A stretch of DNA of 64,000 nucleotides from Pedobacter metabolipauper (GCF_004362715.1 NZ_SNYC01000010.1:1-64000), one strand, 5' to 3'; shown: positions 1-10,456, counted from the stretch's first letter. Numbers and translations: made by a program. Notes: a model not told the origin generated them from the sequence alone.

Positions 1-3000
1 AAAGCAGGACTAATGCTGTAGCTGGTTACTGCACCACCGCTAATGGTCGGAGATAACGAGGTAATCGCTGTTCCTTTTGTAAACACGTTTGGCGTAGTAT
101 AGCTCAATGCAGAAGGGGTAACATCATTAACCGTAATGTTCAAGCTCGCCGTGGTATTGCCACCAGTATTAGTAGCAGTTACGGTATAATCGGTTGCTGT
201 TTTAAGTACGGTTGGAGTTCCGCTGATTACACCAGTTGTGGTACTGAAACTTAAACCAGTCGGCAAAGCAGGACTAATGCTATAACTGGTTACCGCACCG
301 CCACTCACTGTTGGAGACAACGAAGTGATTGCAGTTCCCTTAGTAAACACATTTGGCGTAGTATAATCCAATTCAGACGGAGCAACGTCAATAACAGCGA
401 TATCAAGCGAAGTCGAATGACTTCCGCTTTCATTAAACCCAGTGATGGTATACATATTTAATTCAGTAGGCGCCGTAGGCGTGCCGCTGATTATACCCGT
501 ATTATTATCGATAGTCAGTCCAGCTGGTAAAGCCGGACTCACAAAATACCCGGTTCTAAATAGCTTTGAAACAATGGCATCGGTATTATCCACTCCATAT
601 AAAGCTCCTGAAGGATCGACGGTAAGACCAGTTAAGAAATTTGAGTAGGCAAGCGTGCTGATAGATCCATTAGCTGCATCAATCCTTCTGACCGGACCTT
701 GCTCTGCGGCTACATATACATTACCTGTGGCATCTATAGTCAAATCTATTGGTGTAAAACCAGTCGCTATAGTTGTGATCGAACCATCAATTGCCGAGAT
801 TTTTTTAACAGCACGATGATCAGTATCCGATACGTAGATATTTCCAGCGACATCAAGCGCTACGCCGAATGGATGGCTAAATTCAAGCGGTGGGCCAAAG
901 TAAGTGACCTGAGACGTTGAGACATCTATTTTTCCGATGGCATTATTTCCACGGTCTGCAAAGTAAATATTGCCGGCGGCATCTACTACCAGGCTTTGTA
1001 TATGGTTAAAACCAGAAGCGATGGTGACGGTATTTGCCCCATCTGCAGTTCGCCTTTTAATTGGACTAGTCAGACCACCGGGGCTCGTTTCCGCATAATA
1101 AACATTACCTGAGGCATCTAAAGCCAATCCTAAAAATCGCTGATTTGTATGTGTAGCAATCGTACTTAAAGATCCATCTGTTCCCGATAGTTTAATGATC
1201 TTAGGAATGTAATCAGCACCATCAATACTGAGGTACATATTTCCAGCAGCATCCAATGCAATGTCATTCAATCGACCATAATCAGAGCCAATGGTGTAAG
1301 TTGGTGGAGATGATGGAATAGTGCCTCCGGTATTCACAGGCGACAATGATGTAATGGCATCATTTACAGTATATGTCTGCGGACCATTATAAGCAATGAC
1401 CGGTGAAGAGACCGCTACAGAAATCCGGATCACCGCGGTGATGCTTCCGCCACTGTTTGCAGCGGTTACCGTATAATTTAACACCGGACTAAACTGAGAT
1501 GGGGTTCCGCTGATGATTCCGGTTTGAGAATCAATGTTAAGGCCAGCAGGTAAAGCCGGACTAATACTGTATGCGGTAACCGCCCCGCCGCTAACTGTAG
1601 GTGTGAGGTCGCTAATTGCAGTGCCTGCTTGAAACGCGGAAGGTATTTGATAACTTAAAGAGGATGGAGCGACATCATTTACCGTAATATTGAGGGTAGT
1701 CTGATTGCTTCCAGACGCATTAAATGCAGTGATCGTATAATCTGCTGATGCTGAAATACCTGTCGGAGTTCCACTGATCTCACCCGTCTTTCCATCAAAT
1801 GCCAATCCGGCAGGTAATTCCGGACTAATGGTATAGCCGGTTATCGCTATCTTTTTCACTACATTTTGTCCGGGCTCTGTCACATAAAGATTCCCCAGAT
1901 CGTCACATTCCACGTCTCCCGGCGCATCAAATCCGGATCCAATTATACTGATCGTTCCATCGTGAACAGATATTTTCTTCACCTGAGAGTTGCCATGATC
2001 TGCAATGTAGAGGTTTCCGGAAAGGTCAGCAGATATCCCGGTTGGATGGGAGAATCCAGAACCGAGGATGGTAACTGCTTGGTTGATATCCATTTTCTGG
2101 ATCTCGCCGGTTGCATCGTCGCCCATGAAAAAATTTCCGTTGGCGTCTTTTTCCACAGAGATTATTTTTCCACCGTTATAAAAAGGATATCCACGACCGC
2201 TGGTTACTCTTTTTAACCCGCGTCCGTTAGCTACGTAACGATCTAATAATGCATCAGTGACTAAACGTGTTGCTCCCAGTACCGTATCACCACCAATGTA
2301 TTCAGATAGTCCATAAGCCCGTACTACCATTCTATTATCATATTGAGTGTTATTGCTTATGATCATATTAATATCACCATTGCCATCTATTGCGACATCA
2401 TACGGGAACTTTGTATTGCCACTCGCAGGTGTAATAGCACCATCAATTGACGAGATTTTTTTTATTAATTTATTATCTGTATCCGCGATGTACATATTAC
2501 CAGCACCATCTTTTCCGGCGCCATTTGGGTTATTAAAACCGGTAAAAGTTTCGGTAACGGCTCCATAAACGGTTGCGGGAACTGTACCGCCAGTATTGGA
2601 AGGGGAGATGGCGGTAACTGTAGTTCCTTTTTGATAAATCTGCGGCGCTGAATAGGCGATGGCCGGAAGGGGCGGCCTGGTCATAAAACTTATTACAGAA
2701 CCATACGAAGTGCCTGCCGCATTGGTTGCATACGCCCTTACATAATATAGGGTAGCCGGATTAAGTCCGGATGCAGTAGCATAAAAAAATCCGGTACCGC
2801 TGCCAGATGAAACTTTGGTATCTGATAGCATTGGTATAGTATTGGATGATGACAACACAATTCCCCTTTCGCTTACCTGGTTTCCACTGTCCGATGTTAC
2901 CTCACCAGCAATAGTCGCATTGTTTCCCTCAAGTGCAGTTAAACCAGAAGTGGTTACGTCAGCCGATATAAGCATTTCGTATGCCCCGAGGTCTATGGCT

Positions 3001-6000
3001 GCGCCGGCTATCCTGCCGTTGCCATCCAGATCCCTGATGATAGCTGATAATTCAGGTGTTTGTCCGGAATCAAAAAAGCTATTACTCCCCATATTATTTA
3101 AAGGACTGCCAGGTTGTAAATGATAATCACCATCAGATGTAGTTGCCGGAACTAAAGGATTAACGAATAACGGATCTGCATTGCCATCGATGTTTCCATT
3201 ATTAGTGTCAGATAAGCCCTGGATCAAACTGTAGTAATTGGTTAATGAAGAATTGTCGTTATTTACAATTCCAGAGCTATTGTTATAAATAATACTGTTG
3301 CGGATATTTATAAGGACACCTTGCCAATTCATCATGGCAGCATAGACATTACCACTAATTGTGACATTTGTCAATGTGATTACTCCCCCGTAGTTTTCCA
3401 TAGCACAGCGATCATTGCCGCTTAACACTACATTCGTTAATATTGGAGAGGATTGTCTGTTAACCATACCGCCTCCACCACTAGCATGATTACCCGTTAT
3501 AGATACATTCGTAATTATTGGATTAGAATCTATATTATAGATACCTCCACCCAAATGAGCACTTGGAAGTGAATTGTTACTAATTACTGTGTTTGTAATG
3601 ATTGGATTTGAGCCGGAGTTATATATGCCTCCGCCGTAATCCCGGGTTGTATTTCGATCAATGATCAGGTTGGTCAGTTTTGGAGACGAAGATTCACTAT
3701 ATATTCCACCACCAGCATAGGTATGAATCCCGTATCCATTGATCAGGTAATCGGGATTATTTCCATAATCAAATATGGTTGAATTTCCTCCGGTAACTGT
3801 AAAACCATTCAACTCTGCTGTACCAACGTCCCCAACACTTACAACTACATGGAATGCATCAACTCCATTGGTTTGTGTTCCGCTATTGTCAATATCACCG
3901 CTTAAAATGGTTGTATTGGCTTTCCAATCGCGACTGGCTAAGTCTGGTTCTGTGCCTGCGAAACCACCAAATATCTTCACGTTGGGTAAAAGAACAAAGG
4001 TCTTATGCTGATCTGTAGCTCCATTTCCAGCTTTTTTTGCGGGTTTATATGTACCCTTTGCCACCCATAGTTCATCATTAGGAATGGCTGCTTCCAGTGC
4101 AGTCTGCAAATCTGTAAACGCATCCGTCCAACTATCGCCATTATTAGCACCTGAAGCATCCCATTTTACAAACAATGTCTTCGGGTTTCTAACGGTAATG
4201 GTTATTACCGCAGTTGTTGTCCCTATACTGTTTGCAGCACTTATCGTGTAATTTGCTGTTGGAGTAAGTGAAGCAGGTGTTCCACTGATCACACCTGTGG
4301 TGGGGTTAAGACTTAAGCCCGCCGGAAAATTTGGACTTACGCTATAATTTGTGATGGTTCCACCAGTATTTACAGGCGTCAAGTCTGTAATGGCTACACC
4401 TGGGGCATAAGTTTTTGAGGTATTATAAATTAATCCAGAGGGTGCTATTTCATTAACGGTAATGTTTACAACGGTAGTTGTACTTCCTTTAGAATTTGTC
4501 GCTGTAACTGTATAGTCTGTAGCGGCGCTAAAATTTGCTGGCGTTCCGCCGATCACACCCGTTGTTGTGTTTAAATTTAATCCTGCAGTTAAAGCTGGAC
4601 TGATGCTATAGCTAACTACGGTTCCGCCATCAACAGACGGCGTTAGATCGGAAATGGTTGTTCCTCTTGTAAATGTATTTGGTGTACTGTAACTTAAGTT
4701 AGACGGAGGAATATCATTCACTGTAATATTGAGGGTGGTCTGGTTGCTTCCTGAGGCATTGTAAGCGGTAATCTTATAATCCGTAGAAGCTAATATACTT
4801 GTTGGCGTTCCACTGATTTTTCCTGTAGTTCCATCGAACACTAAGCCGGCCGGTAATTCCGGACTAATGGTATAGCCAGTTATAGTCATCTTTTTTATTT
4901 GGCCTTGATTTAATTCCGTTATATAAAGGTTTCCTAAATCATCACATTCCACATCCTGGGGGCTATCAAATCCTGGTCCGACTGTAGAGATGGATCCGTC
5001 ATGGACTGAAATTCGTTTGACGTTCTTATTACTCCTGTCGGCGACGTATAAATTGCCTGCTGGATCTAAAGATAAACCAGTAGGCTCGGAGAATCCTGAA
5101 GCAATTGTTGTAATTATACCATTAACATCTCTTTTTCTAATCTCTCTGGCTCCGAAAACAGCAATAAACAGATTTCCGTTAACGTCTTTATCTATAGATG
5201 TGAGGAATGCGGAAGAACTAAAGGGTGTGCTGGTTAAAACGCCGCTTATTTTCCTCACAATTGGTCCATCAGTTACATAAATGTCGCTCAACTCATCAAC
5301 AATTAAGCTACGTGGTTCATTCATGTTAGCGACTATTGCTATAGAACCATCTGCAGTAGAAATTTTCTTAATCTGATGGTTAAGAAAATCCGAAACATAG
5401 ATGTTTCCGAAGATATCCGTTGCAGCATCTAGAGGCGCATTAAAGCCAGTAGCTAATGTAGTAATTGCACCATTACTTGCGGCAATCTTTTTTAGTACAT
5501 TATTGTATGTATCTGCACAATAGATATTACCTAAACCATCTTTCCCGATACCAAGTGGACTATTATATCCCGCGAAAGTTTGTGTAACCGTGCCGTAAAT
5601 GGTCGCCGGAACAGCACCTCCGGTATTTGATGGAGATATATCAGTTATAGCAGTACCTTTAGTGTAAACTTGCGGTGCTGCATAAGAAATATTTGGCGGG
5701 GGTGGAGCGGTTGTAAAATCAATTATATTACCATAAGCGGTTCCTTCGGTATTGATAGCATATGCACGTGTATGATATAATGTCCCTGCACTTAATCCGG
5801 CTGCAATTGCGGAGAAAGCACCCATGCCACTGCCAGATATTATTTTAGTGTCGGAAATGGTTGGCCTGGTATTGGATGCGGATATTACAATACCACGTTC
5901 TGTTACCATGGTTCCATTATCTGCTGTCACGTTGCCTCCAAGAACCGCTTTGTTTTGTGTGATATAGGTAAGCGGACTGGTACTGATCGTTGTGATCATA

Positions 6001-7259
6001 GGCAATTCATAAGCGCCAGGTTCAGGGGCATTTCCCATCATCCTGTCATTTCCATCTAAACCCGTTTTTATAGAAGAAAGATCGGGTGTTAGTCCGGCTG
6101 CATAATAAGTATTGCTGCCTAAATCTCTTATTGGACTGCCAGATTGTAAATGGTAATCGCCTGAAGATGTAGCGTTGAACGATGGATTTATTGGATTAAC
6201 AAATAATGGGTTTGTACTCCCATTGATGTTTCCATTGGTTGTAGCTGTCATCCCTTGCACCAAACTGTGGCTGACGAGGAGGGTGCCTAATATTCCGGTA
6301 TAGATTCCAATCGCATTGTTATATATAATGCTGTTAAATACCTTTATCTGAGTATTACTGGAAATGTCTATACCATACATACTCCCACTTATGGTCACGT
6401 TGGTTAATGTGGCGGTTCCTGAATAGGTTTCTATTGCATTCATGCGACCGTTTCCGCTAAAAACGGCATTTGTTATTGTTAGATTGGAAAATTCACTATA
6501 TATCCCTCCGCCATAAAGTGCTGTATTGCCAGTTACCTGGACATTGGTAAGTGTGGGATTGGAATTTTTCACATAAATTCCTCCACCCCATTGTGAGTCG
6601 GACTCTCCATTGTTGCTGATTACTGTATTACTAATCATCAAATCTGAATTGGAAACAAAAATGCCATGACCATTCCCAACCGCGCCCTTATTTCCGTAAA
6701 CAATCAGGTTAATCAATTTTGGAGCAGAGGATTCACTATATATTCCTCCGCCATAAGATGTGGATATTTGTAATCCATTCACTATGCGTGAATCGCTGGG
6801 CACATATACATTCCCTCCGGTAATCGTAAAGCCGTTCAGTTCAGCAGAACCAACCGCTCCGGAACTGATTACCACATGTGCTGCATCAGCGTTAGTCAAT
6901 GTTCCGCTGTTGTCAAGATCACCGCTTAGAATGGTTGTATTGGTTGTCCAGTTGCGACCGGCTAAATCCGTCTCTGTACCTGCAAAGCCACCAAAGATCT
7001 TCACATTTGGTACCAGCACGAAAGCTTTATCTTGATCCCTAGTTCCATCTCCAGCTCTCACCGTTGGATGATACGTTCCCTTAGCCACCCAAATCTCGTC
7101 GCCAGCAACGGCAGAAATCAACGCAGATTGCAAAACGGTATATGCATCATTCCAGCTGGTGCCATTATTTGCACCCGTAGCATTCCAGTTTACGTACTTA
7201 ATGGCTGCAGAAGTATGTAATGCAATTAAAGAAAAAATTAAAAGTAGAAGTTTTTTCAT
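1..7259 (-). CDS. Giant secreted beta-helix / NHL / Ig-like repeat protein (C-terminus outside window)
   Basis: The minus frame is open from the ATG at 7257-7259 to the window edge, giving at least 2419 residues. A signal peptide (MKKLLLLIFSLIALHTSAA) is followed by a parallel beta-helix with repeated GGGIY and LTNV motifs (about 20-420, the type NCBI calls choice-of-anchor Q), an FN3-like segment (420-520), then an Ig-like putative-Ig (He_PIG) domain whose halves (521-556 and 790-850) are separated by NHL-type repeats (GNIYVSD, GNLYVAD). Two more Ig domains follow. A second beta-helix (1028-1425), FN3-like segment and NHL-in-Ig module (1531-1862) repeat this order, and a third NHL-in-Ig module lies at 1951-2291. 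It is probably an exported surface or secreted adhesin-like protein; a C-terminal sorting domain would lie outside the window. No enzyme motif was seen. Function is inferred only from architecture. Confidence 0.85.
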   Translation of the reverse strand, partial: MKKLLLLIFSLIALHTSAAIKYVNWNATGANNGTSWNDAYTVLQSALISAVAGDEIWVAKGTYHPTVRAGDGTRDQDKAFVLVPNVKIFGGFAGTETDLAGRNWTTNTTILSGDLDNSGTLTNADAAHVVISSGAVGSAELNGFTITGGNVYVPSDSRIVNGLQISTSYGGGIYSESSAPKLINLIVYGNKGAVGNGHGIFVSNSDLMISNTVISNNGESDSQWGGGIYVKNSNPTLTNVQVTGNTALYGGGIYSEFSNLTITNAVFSGNGRMNAIETYSGTATLTNVTISGSMYGIDISSNTQIKVFNSIIYNNAIGIYTGILGTLLVSHSLVQGMTATTNGNINGSTNPLFVNPINPSFNATSSGDYHLQSGSPIRDLGSNTYYAAGLTPDLSSIKTGLDGNDRMMGNAPEPGAYELPMITTISTSPLTYITQNKAVLGGNVTADNGTMVTERGIVISASNTRPTISDTKIISGSGMGAFSAIAAGLSAGTLYHTRAYAINTEGTAYGNIIDFTTAPPPPNISYAAPQVYTKGTAITDISPSNTGGAVPATIYGTVTQTFAGYNSPLGIGKDGLGNIYCADTYNNVLKKIAASNGAITTLATGFNAPLDAATDIFGNIYVSDFLNHQIKKISTADGSIAIVANMNEPRSLIVDELSDIYVTDGPIVRKISGVLTSTPFSSSAFLTSIDKDVNGNLFIAVFGAREIRKRDVNGIITTIASGFSEPTGLSLDPAGNLYVADRSNKNVKRISVHDGSISTVGPGFDSPQDVECDDLGNLYITELNQGQIKKMTITGYTISPELPAGLVFDGTTGKISGTPTSILASTDYKITAYNASGSNQTTLNITVNDIPPSNLSYSTPNTFTRGTTISDLTPSVDGGTVVSYSISPALTAGLNLNTTTGVIGGTPANFSAATDYTVTATNSKGSTTTVVNITVNEIAPSGLIYNTSKTYAPGVAITDLTPVNTGGTITNYSVSPNFPAGLSLNPTTGVISGTPASLTPTANYTISAANSIGTTTAVITITVRNPKTLFVKWDASGANNGDSWTDAFTDLQTALEAAIPNDELWVAKGTYKPAKKAGNGATDQHKTFVLLPNVKIFGGFAGTEPDLASRDWKANTTILSGDIDNSGTQTNGVDAFHVVVSVGDVGTAELNGFTVTGGNSTIFDYGNNPDYLINGYGIHTYAGGGIYSESSSPKLTNLIIDRNTTRDYGGGIYNSGSNPIITNTVISNNSLPSAHLGGGIYNIDSNPIITNVSITGNHASGGGGMVNRQSSPILTNVVLSGNDRCAMENYGGVITLTNVTISGNVYAAMMNWQGVLINIRNSIIYNNSSGIVNNDNSSLTNYYSLIQGLSDTNNGNIDGNADPLFVNPLVPATTSDGDYHLQPGSPLNNMGSNSFFDSGQTPELSAIIRDLDGNGRIAGAAIDLGAYEMLISADVTTSGLTALEGNNATIAGEVTSDSGNQVSERGIVLSSSNTIPMLSDTKVSSGSGTGFFYATASGLNPATLYYVRAYATNAAGTSYGSVISFMTRPPLPAIAYSAPQIYQKGTTVTAISPSNTGGTVPATVYGAVTETFTGFNNPNGAGKDGAGNMYIADTDNKLIKKISSIDGAITPASGNTKFPYDVAIDGNGDINMIISNNTQYDNRMVVRAYGLSEYIGGDTVLGATRLVTDALLDRYVANGRGLKRVTSGRGYPFYNGGKIISVEKDANGNFFMGDDATGEIQKMDINQAVTILGSGFSHPTGISADLSGNLYIADHGNSQVKKISVHDGTISIIGSGFDAPGDVECDDLGNLYVTEPGQNVVKKIAITGYTISPELPAGLAFDGKTGEISGTPTGISASADYTITAFNASGSNQTTLNITVNDVAPSSLSYQIPSAFQAGTAISDLTPTVSGGAVTAYSISPALPAGLNIDSQTGIISGTPSQFSPVLNYTVTAANSGGSITAVIRISVAVSSPVIAYNGPQTYTVNDAITSLSPVNTGGTIPSSPPTYTIGSDYGRLNDIALDAAGNMYLSIDGADYIPKIIKLSGTDGSLSTIATHTNQRFLGLALDASGNVYYAETSPGGLTSPIKRRTADGANTVTIASGFNHIQSLVVDAAGNIYFADRGNNAIGKIDVSTSQVTYFGPPLEFSHPFGVALDVAGNIYVSDTDHRAVKKISAIDGSITTIATGFTPIDLTIDATGNVYVAAEQGPVRRIDAANGSISTLAYSNFLTGLTVDPSGALYGVDNTDAIVSKLFRTGYFVSPALPAGLTIDNNTGIISGTPTAPTELNMYTITGFNESGSHSTSLDIAVIDVAPSELDYTTPNVFTKGTAITSLSPTVSGGAVTSYSISPALPTGLSFSTTTGVISGTPTVLKTATDYTVTATNTGGNTTASLNITVNDVTPSALSYTTPNVFTKGTAITSLSPTISGGAVTSYSISPA

Positions 7260-7385
7260 CCGGGATAGATTGAGGGGACCATTTAGATTCTTGTTAAAAT
7301 GGCTTAAATTTAATACAAACGAAAGGCTTGTACTCCTAAAAAGAGTAAACCTACCCCAATGGGTAGTCTGATCAAACTGCATAAA

Positions 7386-7420
7386 AAACCCCGGTAAAGT
7401 TTCTTACTTTACCAGGGTTT
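7386..7420 (-). terminator. Intrinsic terminator after GH97 gene
   Basis: A 14-bp stem with one mismatch (AAACCCCGGTAAAG with CTTTACCAGGGTTT) is followed on the minus strand by a run of six T. It lies 60 bases after the GH97 stop codon and before the giant gene, so these two minus-strand genes are probably separate transcription units. Confidence 0.85.
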
Positions 7421-7479
7421 CAAATAGTCAATAATGAAGGGGCATTGCCCTTTTGATCAGTACCGTTTTAAAAGTACGA

Positions 7480-9444
7480 TTACTGAATCACAGCAGCAAA
7501 ACCACCATTTCGTACCATTTTTACCGGGATCTGATCGCCGGATTTTACAGATATTGTTTTCTTACGGTAATCCATAGCTTGTCGGCCGGCATTGATGCCA
7601 TCTTCAAAATAGGTCATGGTATAGGTTTTTCCTTTTTCCAGGAAATCCAGGTTCAGCTGTACATTCCGTTCCTTCTCTTTACCATTGGTGATGCCGCCGA
7701 TAAACCATTTTTTGTCTTTTCTTTTTGCGACAACGGCCAGTTCACCAACCTTTGCAGCCAGTGCTTTTGTTTCGTCCCAGGTTGTCGGCACCTGCGTAAT
7801 AAATTCCGTGCAGTCCAGGTTTCTGTAATACAGGGTAGGATTGTCGGCCAGCATCTGGATGCCGCTTTCAAAAACAACAAACAGGGCCAACTGATATGCG
7901 CGGGTACCGATACTTGCCGAATTCGGACGTTCAGAACGGTATACTTCCGGCTGCATGCTGATCATGGCTCCAGGCGTATAGTCCATCGGGCCAACAGCAT
8001 TCCGCATAAACGGAAGGAAGAGGCTATTGTCTGGCAAGGTTCCGCCCATTTGTTCCATCCCGCGAACGCCCTCGTAAGAAATTACATTCGGATATTTGTA
8101 CTCTAGTCCAGAAGGCTTAAATGAGCCATGAAAGTCGACGAACAACTCGTATTTTGCCGCCTCTTTCGCTACATTTTCATAGTACTTTACCATCCATTGG
8201 TCGCTGCGGTCCATGAAGTCAATCTTAACCCCTTTAACGCCCCATTCCTGGAAGGTTTTAAATACATCCATGTTGTTGTGTACGGTAAGCCAGGTGAGCC
8301 ACAAGACAATGCCAACACCCTTTTCTTTTCCGTAACGGATCAGCTCATGGACATCAACGTCTGGATTTGGTGTATACGGATCGCGGGTGGTTTTGGCCCA
8401 TCCCTCATCCATAATGATATATTTAATACCAAACTTAGCCGCAAAATCGATGTAATATTTATAAGTAGCGAGGTTGTATCCGGAAACAAAGTTTACATCC
8501 GGTCCATAAGGGGCAGCATCGTTCCACCATTCCCAGCTTGCCTGTCCGGGTTTAACCCAGCTGGGGTCTTTTATTTCACTGGGTGCAGCGAGTTTTAAGG
8601 TCATTGTATTTTCCATCAGCTGCTTGTCGTCCGCTGTAATGACAAAGTAACGCCATGGAAAATTACGGGAGCCGGCAGTCTTAGCGATGTAACCGGCCTC
8701 TTTAAGGATCTTTAAACTGCGGTCGCCATCATCACCAAATTCAAGCGGTGTTTTAGGAAAAGTCGACACCATGCCGTTATTCCCGGAACTTTTTAAGAAC
8801 ATACCCGGATAATCAGAAAGGTCTGATTCACTGATCAGGATCTTATATTGTTTCTTCGTATCAATCAGCAGCGGCAGGTTAGACATTTTATCTGTTGCCT
8901 TCCAGTCTTTGGATTCCATCTTCGAGTACCGTTCTTCATAGGCTGTTTTAAAACCTCCCGGCTGCTGCAGGTGCAGCAAATAATCCGCTGGAAAATTGAC
9001 GGCGAAGTCCTCGCTTAATACTTCGATGCTGTCTTTTTTACTGGTGATGAACCGATAAGCAACGCCATCATCAAATGCGCGGAACTCTACCGCATAACTG
9101 CCTTTAAAAGAAAGCAGTACGGAGTTGTAATTGTTTTTAACCGTAGAAAACTTTAAAGCGATATAGGGCTTAATAAGGGTATTGCCTGTTTCTTTTTTTG
9201 TGCTGGTCAGTTTAGGGTTTTGACCGGAAGTACCGTCCTTTAGTTGGAGCGACAAGTAATTTTTGCTCAGTAAAGGTTCGTTGTTCGCAGAAATGGTGTA
9301 ATAGATCTTATCAGAAACAGTTAAGGAGACTTTAATGCTGCCATTTGGAGATTGCAGATCCATTCCTTTTTCCTGGGCAGACAATGCATTGGAGAGTCCG
9401 AAGAAAACCAGGAATGTGCATAATAATTTATTCGTAAAGTTCAT
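7480..9444 (-). CDS. GH97 family glycoside hydrolase (alpha-galactosidase / alpha-glucosidase type)
   Basis: 654 residues with a signal peptide ending near LSAQ (residue 24), so a periplasmic or exported enzyme. The order N-terminal beta-sandwich, (beta/alpha)8 barrel, C-terminal sandwich fits GH97, and barrel motifs WEWWNDAAPYG (304 on), IIMDEGW (343 on) and VKIDFMDR (406 on) are clear. Asp409 in KIDFMD sits where the retaining GH97 members carry their nucleophile; inverting SusB-type enzymes lack it. Glu464, 55 residues on, matches the acid/base spacing I recall for the retaining enzyme BT1871. I therefore favour a retaining alpha-galactosidase-like activity over starch-type alpha-glucosidase. 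Length is close to BT1871. No SusCD pair lies next to it, so its substrate is not given by context. Confidence 0.9.
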   Translation of the reverse strand: MNFTNKLLCTFLVFFGLSNALSAQEKGMDLQSPNGSIKVSLTVSDKIYYTISANNEPLLSKNYLSLQLKDGTSGQNPKLTSTKKETGNTLIKPYIALKFSTVKNNYNSVLLSFKGSYAVEFRAFDDGVAYRFITSKKDSIEVLSEDFAVNFPADYLLHLQQPGGFKTAYEERYSKMESKDWKATDKMSNLPLLIDTKKQYKILISESDLSDYPGMFLKSSGNNGMVSTFPKTPLEFGDDGDRSLKILKEAGYIAKTAGSRNFPWRYFVITADDKQLMENTMTLKLAAPSEIKDPSWVKPGQASWEWWNDAAPYGPDVNFVSGYNLATYKYYIDFAAKFGIKYIIMDEGWAKTTRDPYTPNPDVDVHELIRYGKEKGVGIVLWLTWLTVHNNMDVFKTFQEWGVKGVKIDFMDRSDQWMVKYYENVAKEAAKYELFVDFHGSFKPSGLEYKYPNVISYEGVRGMEQMGGTLPDNSLFLPFMRNAVGPMDYTPGAMISMQPEVYRSERPNSASIGTRAYQLALFVVFESGIQMLADNPTLYYRNLDCTEFITQVPTTWDETKALAAKVGELAVVAKRKDKKWFIGGITNGKEKERNVQLNLDFLEKGKTYTMTYFEDGINAGRQAMDYRKKTISVKSGDQIPVKMVRNGGFAAVIQ

Positions 9445-9810
9445 TATAGTTGGTTATGGTTCATATTGTGATGCCTTAAATGTAATCATTCTCCTGCAGG
9501 ATTTTAATAGCGACAGGAATCTTTTACCTAAAGGAACCAGCTTAATTTATAACAATAGTAATTTCATTTGCTTGCTGCAGGCTGTTGGTTAATATGTCAT
9601 AGCACGATGAAGCTGGTGCTTTTAACTAATGTCCAAACAGTCTTTGATTTGGGCAAAAGAGACGTGCTTTGAATACACTAGATATTTGTTTCATTTGCCG
9701 GATTAATTTGAAACCGATGCATTGTGGTACGTGCTTTGATTAACAATTAAATAATAAACGAAGCGCAATCTCAGAAATAATCAACACATAAAAAGAATTA
9801 CTTTTGCCAC
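9445..9810. other. 366-bp divergent intergenic region
   Basis: Lies between the divergent GH97 and lipoprotein genes. Apart from the TACTTTTG box at 9799-9806 I see no gene, strong hairpin or repeat here. Confidence 0.6.
9799..9806 (+). promoter_or_regulatory. Possible -7 box TACTTTTG
   Basis: Matches the Bacteroidetes -7 consensus TAnnTTTG but ends only four bases before the ATG at 9811, which would give a leaderless or nearly leaderless mRNA. No clear TTTG element lies at the expected upstream distance, so this is a weak call. Confidence 0.4.
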
Positions 9811-10335
9811 ATGAAAAACCTTAAGTTATTATTACCTGCTGCATTATTGGCACTATCAGCCTGCAGCCAAAACACACGTACAACAGATAAAGATGCGGCG
9901 ACAACCGACTCAACAACTACAGTGACGGATTTAAAATCAGAAGAAAAAGGGTTGTTTGCAACGATGCAGATGGCTGATACCATTAAAACCGGTCAACCGG
10001 TACAGTTAAAATTTACAGTGTATAATCACGCAGATACCGCTCAGCAGTTTTGTAAATGGCATACTCCATTTGAACGGTTAATGAGTAAATACCTGGATAT
10101 TGTAGACGAAAATGGGGCAGAAGTGTCTTATAAAGGTGCTATGGCAAAAAGAATGATGCCGCCTCCTGCAGACAGCTACATTAAGATCAATCCAAAGGAC
10201 AGCCTGGTATCTGATGTAAATGTATTGGAAGGATATGACCTTAAAAACTCAGCCAAATACACAGTTAAATATGTTGGACAAAATATGAGCGGTCTGATTG
10301 TTAAAGACAGCATCTCTTTCGTTTACATCAAGTAA
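9811..10335 (+). CDS. Lipoprotein resembling the N-terminal domain of M35 (deuterolysin-type) Lys-specific metallopeptidases
   Basis: 174 residues with a lipoprotein signal peptide (lipobox LSAC, Cys18) and a Thr/Asp-rich linker to about residue 45. The rest, from TGQPVQLKFTVYNHADT through CKWHTPFERL, YKGAMAKRMMPP and the final YTVKYVG, reads like the beta-sandwich domain that precedes the catalytic domain in peptidyl-Lys metalloendopeptidases. The protein ends right after this domain, so no HExxH zinc motif is present and protease activity is not expected. It could be a free inhibitor-like or binding domain at the outer membrane. It is monocistronic, with a terminator at 10426. The family resemblance is from memory. 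Confidence 0.75.
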   Translation: MKNLKLLLPAALLALSACSQNTRTTDKDAATTDSTTTVTDLKSEEKGLFATMQMADTIKTGQPVQLKFTVYNHADTAQQFCKWHTPFERLMSKYLDIVDENGAEVSYKGAMAKRMMPPPADSYIKINPKDSLVSDVNVLEGYDLKNSAKYTVKYVGQNMSGLIVKDSISFVYIK

Positions 10336-10425
10336 TCAAATTGCTTTTCTTTCAGGATTCATTACGGATTGAGCCTGCAATTGTAACTTGTCAATCCGCG
10401 GTAAATGAAGGTCTGGAACAATAAT

Positions 10426-10456
10426 AATGGGGCTATGCATTAAGTATGGCCCCATT
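10426..10456. terminator. Bidirectional terminator hairpin
   Basis: An 11-bp stem (AATGGGGCTAT with ATGGCCCCATT, one G-T pair) lies between two convergent genes that end at 10335 and 10485, with T-rich sequence on both sides. Confidence 0.8.

Noticed and set aside
7453..8106. 217-codon frame on the plus strand
   Set aside because: It is fully antisense to the well-supported GH97 gene, with low protein-like quality.
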